The notes beneath the pieces are model-generated. The model did not search any database. It was not told the DNA's origin and was given only the letters and a program-made list of their open reading frames with translations. From Saltatorellus ferox (GTDB lineage Bacteria > Planctomycetota > UBA1135 > GCA-002686595), in assembly GCA_007751475.1 (NCBI GenBank), contig CP036434.1:3162001-3226000 (forward strand): a stretch of DNA of 64,000 nucleotides, written 5' to 3'. A program made the position numbers and the translations under genes. Numbering within the stretch: the stretch's first letter is position 1; each line of letters begins with the position of its first letter. This document shows, piece by piece, positions 26,660 through 33,930 of this stretch.

Positions 26660-27820
26660 TTACTGCAGCGTCACCGTGAAGCCGTTCGTGAAGTTCGACG
26701 TCGGGCCGCTTGGGCTGGAGTCGCGGTACCACGCCTGGAAGCTCCACGTCTCTCCGGGTGCCGCGGCCACGAGGCCGTTGGGGGTCGGGAGCGCGGTCAA
26801 ATCGAGGTCGAGTTCGACTTCACCGGCGAGGCCAGAGTTCTGGACCTGGCCCGGGCCGACGAAGCGGCCGATCGCACCACCCAGGCAAAGGTTGCCCTGG
26901 CTTCCTCCCGGATTCGCGGCGAATCCGGTGGTCCGGCTCGTGATGAAGAAGCTGAACGAGAAAACCGGAAGGTGGTCCGCCTCGAGGGTCAATGAGTTGC
27001 TGGCGACGACCACGCTGCCGGTCCCTCGAACTTGGGCGGCCGCACCCGTCGAGTTGGCCACCGCAGGGATGCAATAAGTGGTGCCGATGTCTCCCCGCTC
27101 GAAGGCGATTCCTGTGTAGGTCGGCGTCGAGAAGGTCATGGTCGCCGTCGCAGGGGAGAGCGTGATGCGATAGATGCCGCCGCCGTTGTGGACGCCCCAG
27201 AGAACGCCCGCGCCGTCGAAGTCGAGGTCATTGAACCAGGAGGAGCCCGTGTTGAGGTCCCCGAGGAACGTGGCGGCTCCTGTGGCGATGTCCACGCTGA
27301 ACAGACTGTTGCCGCCGATATCCGTCACGTATCCCACGCCAGCGGTGGAGATCGCGAAGGCGGTGCCTTGATCGAGGTTCATCGCGGGCCCGACGCTCGC
27401 GATCGAAATCGCCGCGCCCGTCACCTTGTCGATGCGGAAAAGCTCGTTGTCCCGCCATCCGTACAGACCATCGTCGACCGGGTTGACGGCGACCGAGCGG
27501 AAGTTCCAATTCGAGTTGGTGTCGCCTACGACGGTTCCGGCGCCGGTGGCCGCATCGATCCGGAAGGTGCGGTCCGAAAGAGCATCGTTGTAGCCATCGA
27601 TGGAATAGAGGTCTCCAGCGCCATCGATGGCGAGCCCGCCGAACAGCGCTTCATGGCCGGTGACCGGAAGCAAGTTGATGGGGGTCGCCGACACGGGATC
27701 TAGCTCGACGAGGTCGGGCATGGAGACGGGAGACGTGTCGAGGACGAAGAGGCGATCTTGCGCGTGGGCGACGCTGCCAAAGGAAGCGCCGAGGGTGACG
27801 AGGAGCCAGGTGTACTGCAT
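26660..27820 (-). CDS. Secreted beta-propeller-like protein with the NPGGSQG C-terminal domain
   Basis: The ATG at 27820 gives 386 residues with a signal peptide MQYTWLLVTLGASFGSVAHA. Residues 22-270 have repeating four-strand units (LFGGLAIDGAGDLYSIDGYN, VAVNPVDDGLYGWRDNELFR, FLGDLNTGSSWFNDLDFDGA), as in NHL/Kelch-like or LVIVD-type propellers. The last 115 residues match the domain of the neighbouring gene: TYCIPAVANSTGAAAQVRG, FAANPGGSQGNLCLGGAIGR, APGETWSFQAWYRD. The frame extends 74 codons upstream of the chosen start without plausible signal. The two genes are convergent, 70 bases apart, so they share a domain, not an operon. Confidence 0.82.
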   Translation of the reverse strand: MQYTWLLVTLGASFGSVAHAQDRLFVLDTSPVSMPDLVELDPVSATPINLLPVTGHEALFGGLAIDGAGDLYSIDGYNDALSDRTFRIDAATGAGTVVGDTNSNWNFRSVAVNPVDDGLYGWRDNELFRIDKVTGAAISIASVGPAMNLDQGTAFAISTAGVGYVTDIGGNSLFSVDIATGAATFLGDLNTGSSWFNDLDFDGAGVLWGVHNGGGIYRITLSPATATMTFSTPTYTGIAFERGDIGTTYCIPAVANSTGAAAQVRGTGSVVVASNSLTLEADHLPVFSFSFFITSRTTGFAANPGGSQGNLCLGGAIGRFVGPGQVQNSGLAGEVELDLDLTALPTPNGLVAAAPGETWSFQAWYRDSSPSGPTSNFTNGFTVTLQ

Positions 27821-28032
27821 GGGAGCTTTCCGGGGATGGGGAGCGAGGAGTGGGCTGTCAACATTCGCGTCAGCGTCCGCGAGAAGCAGGGATCCGATCA
27901 ATCTCTGGATCCGATGAACGCCGGGAGAGCATGACCTCCAACGCCAGTGGGCCATGCCGCCGCCGATCGCGCGCGGTGCTGCCTGGAAAGTCCTACGTAA
28001 GCCGCCTCCATGTTCGCCCAGGAAGCCAAGCG

Positions 28033-28175
28033 GAACCGACACAAACGGACCAGGTACATCCGTTCCGGTACAAACGGACCAGGTGCATCCGTTCCGGAAT
28101 GAACGGACCAGGTCCGTTCATTCCGGAACGGATGCACCTGGTCCGTTTGTGTCGGTTCGGATGCACCTGGTGCGG
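28033..28175. repeat. Nested inverted and direct repeats with an 81-bp perfect palindrome
   Basis: Bases 28070-28109 and 28111-28150 are perfect reverse complements around a single central A. The arms consist of copies of a roughly 28-30-bp unit starting ACAAACGGACCAGGT; an extra direct copy with one substitution lies at 28041-28068, and a further inverted fragment at 28151-28175. The rest of the 371-bp gap between the genes ending at 28192 and starting at 27820 shows no gene. It lies just after the ftcD stop on the minus strand and could act as a terminator, but it has no T-run. It could equally be a REP/MITE-like element. Confidence 0.9.
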
Positions 28176-28191
28176 TGGGGCGCTGAGTTTC

Positions 28192-29856
28192 TTAGAGGCG
28201 CTTTCGCACCGACGTTTGCACCGCTTCGCAGCGCGTGCGGGCGTCCGCTTCCATCTTCTTGGCCTCGGAGACGTAGTGGGCCTTCGCCGCCTCGTCCTTC
28301 AGGTCCTTGGCGTTGATCGCCACGTTCAGGGCGGCTCCGCGGACGGCGGTTTCCAGGCACAGGGCTCCGACGGCGGCGTCCGAGAGCGAGGCTTCCATGC
28401 CGCGCTCGACCATCGCCTCGCAGACGTGCATCGCTTCCAGGGCCGTCGCCATGACTTGGAGCGGCACCTCGATCGCGTACTTGGTCGCCTCCTCGATCGC
28501 CGCGGCTCGGTGGGACTCGTCCGCGCGCCACGCGTCCATGATCCTGTTGAAGGCCGCGGTGTCCTCGTCCACCAGGGCCAGCAGTCGATCGTGGCAGGCC
28601 TTGCCGATCACGGCCACGTCCGAGAACTCCTTCCAGCGATCGTCCCACCCGCGCTTGTGGCTGGAAAGGTTCGCGACCATCGTTCCGAGGGCCGCGCCGA
28701 AGGCTCCCGTCGCCGCTGCGATGGAGCCGCCGCCCGGCGCAGGCGACTCGGAGGCTGTTTCGTGAACCAGGGCCTCCAGGGACATGTCGATCAGGCGCTT
28801 TTGACCCGACGCCTGGATCGCGTACTCGATCACTCGCGTCTTCGGGTCGAAGGGGGTGAGCTCGTCGAGGCCCAGCGTCCGGACCGCGATCTTGATCAGC
28901 TCGGCGTCGCTCACGCCGAGAGAGCGCTCCTGCTTCGCCAGGTAGTGACGGCCCGCGTCGAGCAGGACCTTCAGCGGCACGAGGCCCACGATCTCCGATC
29001 CGGTGACGCGGATCCCGCGCACGGCCGCGCGCTCCACGCACGCGTCGAAGGCCACGTGGACCGGGGTGACGGAGAGGTCGGTGAGGTTCATCGAGATCTG
29101 CGCGATCCCGTACTCCTCGATGAACCAGCCGATGCCCTTGCAGGCTCTCAGCATGCCCGGCGTCCAGACCTCCTGCCCTTTCTCATCGAGGACGACCTTG
29201 CCGGTGACGGGGTCGGGCTCGCGCTTGACCCGACCCTTCTCGCGCACGTCGTAGGCGATCGCGTTGGCGCGGCGGCTGGAGGTCGTGTTCAGGTTCACGT
29301 TGTAAGCGACCAGGAAGTCGCGGGCTCCGACGGCCGTGGCGCCCGTGCGGGGCTGGAACTTCGCGGGGCCGAAGTCAGGCTTCCACTCGTCCGTTCCGAT
29401 GCGGGCGGCGAGGCCCTCGTACTCGCCCGCGCGGACCACGGCGAGATTCTTGCGGTTCGGCTTCAGCGCGGCGCTCTCGTAGCAGTAGATCGACAGGCCG
29501 ACCTCCTCGCCGAGGCGCTTCGCCAGGGCGCGCGCATGGACGACCGTCTCCTCCATCGTGATCCCGGAGATCGGCACGAGCGGGCACACGTCCATGCCGC
29601 CGAAGCGCGGGTGCTCGCCGCTGTGCTTCGACATATCGATGCGCTCCGCGCCCACCCGCGCGGCCTGGACGGCCGCCTCGATCACGGGGCCCGGCTCGCC
29701 CACGAAGGTGAAGACGGTCCGGTTCGTCGCCTTGCCCGGATCCACGTCCAGGAGCGTCACTCCGTCCACCGCGCGCACGGCGGCGGCGATGGCGTCCAGG
29801 ACGCTCTGATCACGGCCTTCGGAGAAGTTGGGTACGCATTCGATGAGCTGAGCCAT
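28192..29856 (-). CDS. ftcD: Fused glutamate formimidoyltransferase / formimidotetrahydrofolate cyclodeaminase
   Basis: A 554-residue bifunctional folate enzyme. The N-terminal part (about 1-330) is the formimidoyltransferase: VPNFSEGRDQSV, DVDPGKATNRTVFTFVGEP, and KHSGEHPRFGGMDVCPLVPI with the catalytic His. It transfers the formimino group from N-formimino-glutamate to tetrahydrofolate. The C-terminal part (about 345-554) is the cyclodeaminase: SPAPGGGSIAAATGAFGAAL, EVPLQVMATALEAMHVCE, AALNVAINAKDL; it forms 5,10-methenyl-THF and ammonia. Both activities in one chain match the vertebrate enzyme's architecture. It belongs to histidine breakdown, but no other hut gene is in the window. Confidence 0.92.
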   Translation of the reverse strand: MAQLIECVPNFSEGRDQSVLDAIAAAVRAVDGVTLLDVDPGKATNRTVFTFVGEPGPVIEAAVQAARVGAERIDMSKHSGEHPRFGGMDVCPLVPISGITMEETVVHARALAKRLGEEVGLSIYCYESAALKPNRKNLAVVRAGEYEGLAARIGTDEWKPDFGPAKFQPRTGATAVGARDFLVAYNVNLNTTSSRRANAIAYDVREKGRVKREPDPVTGKVVLDEKGQEVWTPGMLRACKGIGWFIEEYGIAQISMNLTDLSVTPVHVAFDACVERAAVRGIRVTGSEIVGLVPLKVLLDAGRHYLAKQERSLGVSDAELIKIAVRTLGLDELTPFDPKTRVIEYAIQASGQKRLIDMSLEALVHETASESPAPGGGSIAAATGAFGAALGTMVANLSSHKRGWDDRWKEFSDVAVIGKACHDRLLALVDEDTAAFNRIMDAWRADESHRAAAIEEATKYAIEVPLQVMATALEAMHVCEAMVERGMEASLSDAAVGALCLETAVRGAALNVAINAKDLKDEAAKAHYVSEAKKMEADARTRCEAVQTSVRKRL

Positions 29857-29968
29857 GGGGGAGAAATCGGTCCGGGGTTCGGAAATCGGGTCGCAGGGAA
29901 AAGGGAGTCACCGGGTTGGCGGACTTGGCCCGGGAGGTTCTACCAGAAGGTGGCTACCATGCGGGCCC

Positions 29969-31066
29969 ATGACCGAGCCCTCCGATGCATCAGCCGCCCG
30001 CGCCGCCAGCGGGGACGCCGACCTCGCCGCCCAGGCGGCGCTCTTCGATCGCTCCTTCGACCGCAAGGACGGGGAGACCGTCCTACCCTGGCGTTACCGA
30101 AACGGGCCCCACGGGGAAGCGCTGACGACCGTCGTCGAAGGCGGCGAGAGCGGGCTGGCGGCGAGCTACGCCTGCGGCCCACGGACCGTCCTTCAGCGCG
30201 GCGCGAACCCCGTCACCGTGGGCCAGACCGGCGACGTCATGACCGACTCCGCGTTCCGGGGCAAGGGGCTCTTCTCGAAACTCGACGCCGAAACGCTGAA
30301 GCTCGCGAAGGAAGCGGGCTGGCCCTGCGTCTTCGGACTGCCCAACCGCGCCTCCGCGGACATCTTCACCCAGAAGCTGGGCTGGGACGCCGTGGGGGAG
30401 ATCCGCCCGTGGACCTTCGTGCTGGTTTCCGACGCAGGCGCACGCGAGGAGCGCATGAAGGTCAGCCGCGCGGCGGCCAGCGCCGTCCCGTGGGTCGCGT
30501 GGCGCGGCACCATGGCCCGGGGCCGCCTGCGCAAGGCGTTCTTCGGCAAGATCAACGTCGTTCCGATCGCGCGCTTCAAGCCCGAAGCCGACGACGTCCA
30601 GGCAGAGGTCGCGAAGAACTTCCCGTGGTTCGTCCAGCGCGACCACGCCTTCCTCAACTGGCGCTTCGTCGACGCACCGTCGGGCCGCTTCCGCGCCCAC
30701 GGCGTCTACGAACCCGGCGGCAAGATGCAGGGCTGGTGCGTCGTGCAGCTGCCCGAACGCGGCGAGACCGCCGGGTATATCGCGGATATCACCGCAGTCG
30801 ACGACGTCGCCTTCGCGGGCGCCCTCGAGGCGGGCCTCGGCCACCTCCGGAAGGCCGGCGCGTCCGTCGCGCGGGCCCACGCGATCGTGGGCTCCAGCTG
30901 GGAGCGCCAGCTCAAGGGCTCGGGCTTCCGTCCCTCCAAACCAGAAGACGTGCGCCCCATCATCCTGCACACGCTCGACCCGTCTCACCCGGTCGTGGCC
31001 GCCGCGAAGAACCCGAGTTCGTGGTTCTTCACCGACGCGGACCGCGACGCCGAGCTCATCGGCTAG
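29969..31066 (+). CDS. GNAT-fold acyltransferase of the surface-glycan type
   Basis: ATG 29969 gives 365 residues. The N-terminal region contains FDRKDGETVLPWRYRNGPHG. The acetyl-CoA-binding segment VMTDSAFRGKGLFSKLDAET (R-G-K-G-L) follows near 90-115, then FGLPNRASADIFTQKLGWDA, as in GNAT enzymes. The C-terminal half (PWFVQRDHAFLNWRFVDAPS and onward) suggests a second GNAT-like half, a layout seen in polysaccharide-cluster N-acyltransferases. A TACCAT box lies 8 bases before the ATG. A deacetylase gene follows after 11 bases with a good ribosome site, so acylation and deacetylation of an amino sugar are probably linked. Acyl donor and acceptor unknown. Confidence 0.78.
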   Translation: MTEPSDASAARAASGDADLAAQAALFDRSFDRKDGETVLPWRYRNGPHGEALTTVVEGGESGLAASYACGPRTVLQRGANPVTVGQTGDVMTDSAFRGKGLFSKLDAETLKLAKEAGWPCVFGLPNRASADIFTQKLGWDAVGEIRPWTFVLVSDAGAREERMKVSRAAASAVPWVAWRGTMARGRLRKAFFGKINVVPIARFKPEADDVQAEVAKNFPWFVQRDHAFLNWRFVDAPSGRFRAHGVYEPGGKMQGWCVVQLPERGETAGYIADITAVDDVAFAGALEAGLGHLRKAGASVARAHAIVGSSWERQLKGSGFRPSKPEDVRPIILHTLDPSHPVVAAAKNPSSWFFTDADRDAELIG

Positions 31067-31077
31067 GAGCCCGGGCG

Positions 31078-32136
31078 TTGTCGATCAAGCACAGGCTCAA
31101 GGGCGCCGCGCGCGAGGTCTTCGCCCGCATCATCTGGCACACGGGACTCCATCGCGCGTTCGACGCGATGGGGGAGCCGCGGATGCTCATCCTGTACGGA
31201 CACTGCGTGGATCAACCGGCGACCAACGCGGCCCTCGGCGCGGACATGAAGATCACGGCGGGCCGGCTGGAGTCGATCCTTCGAGCGCTCGGAAGGCGCT
31301 ACGACATGGTCACCGTCGGGGAGGGCGCGACGCGGCTCTCGGACGGCGCGACCCGCTCGATGGTCGCCCTCACCATGGACGACGGCTACCGAGACAATCT
31401 GCATGATCTCGTGCCGCTGCTCCAGCGCACAGGTGCACGCTGCACCGTGTTCCTGGAGGGCGGCGCGGTCGCGGAGCGGCGGCTGCCCTGGCTGCATGCG
31501 CTGGGCTGGCTCCAGGCGAAGCTCGGCGTGGCGGAACTCGGCCACAAGCTCGCAGAGCGGCTCCCCGATCACGCGGACGCGCTGCGCGCCGTCGAAGGGA
31601 GCGAGAATCGCCAGAAGCGGATCCTGAAGTACGACGTCGATCCAGCGGCGCGGGCGCGCGCCCTCGACGAGCTCGTGCTGGAGTCCGGCGGTCATCCGCG
31701 CGAGATCGTGGACGCGCTCTATCTCAGCGAGGACGAAGCGCGCGCTCTGCACGCGGCCGCGCCGATCGAGATCGGCGGCCATACCGTGAACCATCCGGTG
31801 CTGTCCTGCCTCGCGGAGGCTGATCAGCTGGCCGAGATCGCCGGCGGGCGGGCGGCTCTCGAGGAACTCCTCGGGGAGCCGGGCGCGGGCGGTGTGACGT
31901 TCGCCTACCCGTACGGCCGCCGCTGGGACTTCGATGACGCGAGCGCGCGGAGCGTTCAGGCGGCGGGCTACCGCCAAGCCGTCACGACCCACTCAGGGGT
32001 GAACCGCGCCGGAACGGATCCTTATCGGCTGCGACGCTGGCCGATCCACGATCGGACACGGCTGCATCTCGTCGGGACCGAGGCCTGCGGAGCCTTCGAC
32101 TGGCTGCGCCGTCTCGGAATCGACCTCGTCGAGTGA
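31078..32136 (+). CDS. NodB-type polysaccharide deacetylase
   Basis: The TTG at 31078 is preceded by AGGAG (31065-31069) with an 8-base spacer, which decides the start; an ATG at 31168 would remove a conserved N-terminal strand. The 352-residue protein has the carbohydrate esterase 4 motifs: ALTMDDGYRDN (Asp101, Asp102), EIGGHTVNHPVLSC with the metal-binding HxxxH (His235, His239), and TFAYPYGRRWDFDD. There is no signal peptide, so it probably acts in the cytoplasm or at the inner face of the membrane on lipid-linked glycans. Reaction: metal-dependent removal of an N-acetyl group. Coupled to the GNAT gene. Confidence 0.85.
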   Translation: MSIKHRLKGAAREVFARIIWHTGLHRAFDAMGEPRMLILYGHCVDQPATNAALGADMKITAGRLESILRALGRRYDMVTVGEGATRLSDGATRSMVALTMDDGYRDNLHDLVPLLQRTGARCTVFLEGGAVAERRLPWLHALGWLQAKLGVAELGHKLAERLPDHADALRAVEGSENRQKRILKYDVDPAARARALDELVLESGGHPREIVDALYLSEDEARALHAAAPIEIGGHTVNHPVLSCLAEADQLAEIAGGRAALEELLGEPGAGGVTFAYPYGRRWDFDDASARSVQAAGYRQAVTTHSGVNRAGTDPYRLRRWPIHDRTRLHLVGTEACGAFDWLRRLGIDLVE

Positions 32137-32180
32137 CGCCCGGGAGCGCGATCCAGGCTGGCGGCCCTTCGTCGTGCGCA

Positions 32181-32261
32181 GATCAGTAGGTGCGGATCAG
32201 TCGGTGCGGATCAGTAGGTGCGGATCAGTAGGTGCGGATCAGTAGGTGCGGATCAGTAGGT
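32181..32261. repeat. 14-bp tandem repeat spanning the stop codon of the small gene
   Basis: Five full copies and one partial copy of GATCAGTAGGTGCG, one with a single change (second copy, 32195-32208). On the minus strand the unit reads ACCTACTGATCCGC and begins with the last two codons and the TGA of the 42-residue gene at 32253-32381. Because 14 is not a multiple of 3, the TGA is repeated in all three frames downstream of the gene. Confidence 0.95.
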
Positions 32262-32381
32262 CTTGTACCCGCCGTCCGGGATGGTCGCTCCGTCCCCTGC
32301 CAGGTACAGGTAAGCGGCCACAGCGGCGAACAGCACGATCGGAGCGAGGACCCAGGCCCAGTTTTCTTTGAGGAACTGCAT
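32253..32381 (-). CDS. 42-residue single-pass membrane protein
   Basis: Small reading frame MQFLKENWAWVLAPIVLFAA… with one transmembrane helix at about 9-27 and a polar C-terminus (GGYKTY). It resembles the 40-residue protein at 39514-39636 in its N-terminal pattern (M-x-FL-K/R-K/E-NW-x-W), in length and in position: both are divergent to an SGNH hydrolase. TATGCT at 32391-32396 (minus strand) lies 9 bases upstream of the ATG. The pattern recalls DUF5989-type small proteins found near carbamoyltransferases, but the C-terminal signature APFIYTLF is absent. Its function is unknown; it may be a subunit or anchor for a membrane complex. Confidence 0.65.
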   Translation of the reverse strand: MQFLKENWAWVLAPIVLFAAVAAYLYLAGDGATIPDGGYKTY

Positions 32382-32466
32382 GGTGCCCCAAGCATAGCCC
32401 AAGATCGACCCCGCGGCGCGTCGAGTCCCCGGGAGAAGAGCTTCTCTACGAGTGCCTTGTCCCAGG

Positions 32467-32472
32467 TAGAAT
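32467..32472 (+). promoter_or_regulatory. -10-like box TAGAAT before the SGNH hydrolase gene
   Basis: GGTAGAATTCGGGCAGC precedes ATG 32482; the hexamer ends 9 bases before the start codon, so a transcript from it would be leaderless or nearly so. No clear -35 box. The same arrangement precedes the genes at 9301 and 39636. Confidence 0.3.
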
Positions 32473-32481
32473 TCGGGCAGC

Positions 32482-33564
32482 ATGCGCAAATTCCTCCTGC
32501 GACTCAGCATCTTCCTCGGCGTCCTCCTGGCTCTCTTCGTGGGCACGGAGGTGTACTTCCGTTTCCAGGGCTACGGCGCGCTTCCGTCGGTCTGGTTCGA
32601 CCCCGAAGTCGGCACGCGCTTCCACCCGAATCAAACGCGAGACATCTACGCGGCGGGCAACGTGTACATGCACCCGGCGAAGATCAATAGCATGGGTCTT
32701 CGCGGCCACGAAGCGCGCCCCGAGGCCGACGGAGACGCCGGGCTGCGGATCGTATGCCTCGGTGACTCCTTCACCTTCGGCTGGGGTGTGGTCGACGACG
32801 AGACGTTCCCGGTCCTGGTCGAGAAGGAGCTGGACGCCGCGCTCGAGAAACCCGTCGACGTCATCAACTGTGGCCTGCCTGGCTACAACACGTACCAGGA
32901 GAAGCAGCTCTACAACAAGCTGATGGCGCCGCTGAAGCCGGACTACGTCGTCGTCGCCTGGTACCTGAACGACCTCGACCCGATGAGCTACGGCACGACG
33001 GGAACGCTCGCTCCGCTGGATCACCCGCTCGCGGGCACGGCGCTCCTCGACTACTGGTCGCGGAACCTGCGCTACAAGGTCATCGGTCTGCCCAAGTTCG
33101 AGTTCAAGGGATTCGACCAGGCGGCCGCGATGGAGATGAAGAAGGTGTACGACGCCCATCAATTCCAGATCTGGCACGACGCCGGCTCCGAGGTCGCGCG
33201 CCCGTTCGTCGAGCGCAACCTCTCGGATCTGACCGTGCTCCTCGATGCGATCGAGGCGGGCGGCGCAACGCCCATCATGGTCGTCTTCCCGACGGTGGGG
33301 CAGATGGACGACCTCAAGAAGGCGCGCGCAGAGATGTCGCCCGAGGAGTACGCGGCTGCGCGTGCCATTCGGACTCGTGCGCTGACGGACGTGGCGGAAC
33401 ACGCCAGGGCGCGCGGGGTTCTCACCGTCGAACTCCTGGACGCCTACATGGACAGCGAAGTTCGACCCTATGGTGACGTAGACCTGACGCACCCGAGCGC
33501 CACGGGCCAGCGGATCGCGGCGGACGCGGTCCTCGCGGCGCTCAAGGAAGCGGGCGCTTACTGA
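32482..33564 (+). CDS. Membrane-anchored SGNH/GDSL hydrolase
   Basis: A 360-residue protein with an N-terminal signal anchor (LLRLSIFLGVLLALFVGTEV). Block I is IVCLGDSFTFGWGV (nucleophile Ser96), block II Gly lies in NCGLPGYNTYQE, block III Asn in WYLNDLD, and the catalytic pair is D334/H337 in DLTHPS. Proteins of this kind in exopolysaccharide clusters add or remove acetyl groups on glycans at the outer side of the membrane. Substrate unknown. Divergent to the 42-residue gene and convergent with the minus-strand block at 33578. Confidence 0.85.
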   Translation: MRKFLLRLSIFLGVLLALFVGTEVYFRFQGYGALPSVWFDPEVGTRFHPNQTRDIYAAGNVYMHPAKINSMGLRGHEARPEADGDAGLRIVCLGDSFTFGWGVVDDETFPVLVEKELDAALEKPVDVINCGLPGYNTYQEKQLYNKLMAPLKPDYVVVAWYLNDLDPMSYGTTGTLAPLDHPLAGTALLDYWSRNLRYKVIGLPKFEFKGFDQAAAMEMKKVYDAHQFQIWHDAGSEVARPFVERNLSDLTVLLDAIEAGGATPIMVVFPTVGQMDDLKKARAEMSPEEYAAARAIRTRALTDVAEHARARGVLTVELLDAYMDSEVRPYGDVDLTHPSATGQRIAADAVLAALKEAGAY

Positions 33565-33577
33565 CGCGCTCCTCGCA

Positions 33578-33922
33578 CTACTTCTTCCAGGCCCGGCGGT
33601 CGGACTTCAGCATATCGCCGTGCATGTCGGCCATGAACTGGGGGAGTTCCTTCGGGGACGCCTTCATGAACGCCTCGAATTCCTTGAACGCACGATCCTC
33701 CCAGTAGCCGCGGCGGATCAGGGCGTTCATCGCGCGCACTCGATCGAACGGGTCGGCCGCCGTTCGCGAGGTGATGACGAGGTCTTCCTCCGTCGGGATG
33801 CTCAGGTAGCCAGCGGTTCCGAGGGCGACGATGGCCATGAGGAGACCCGCGGCCCACCGGCGTTCTCGGCGCAGGACGGCCTCCGGGATGGGGCCCACGG
33901 GGAGAACTTCGTCAGGTTCCAT
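33578..33922 (-). CDS. Small single-TM protein of unknown function
   Basis: ATG at 33922, 8 bases after the stop of the upstream GT39-type gene, gives 114 residues. One transmembrane helix near 22-42 (WAAGLLMAIVALGTAGYLSI), an acidic N-terminus and a charged C-terminal domain (AADPFDRVRAMNALIRRGYW … MHGDMLKSDRRAWKK). The frame is open 22 codons further upstream, but that overlaps the upstream gene. Probably the second gene of a two-gene unit with the glycosyltransferase and perhaps its partner. Confidence 0.65.
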   Translation of the reverse strand: MEPDEVLPVGPIPEAVLRRERRWAAGLLMAIVALGTAGYLSIPTEEDLVITSRTAADPFDRVRAMNALIRRGYWEDRAFKEFEAFMKASPKELPQFMADMHGDMLKSDRRAWKK

Positions 33923-33930
33923 GGCTGGCC

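Noticed and set aside
28033..28175. Insertion sequence or CRISPR
   Set aside because: No transposase gene, no spacer structure; only nested repeats over about 140 bp.
27850..32136. An open frame of 1428 codons on the plus strand
   Set aside because: It runs antisense through ftcD and out of frame through the GNAT gene. Only the last 352 codons are real (the deacetylase, TTG 31078). High GC makes stop codons rare in such shadow frames.
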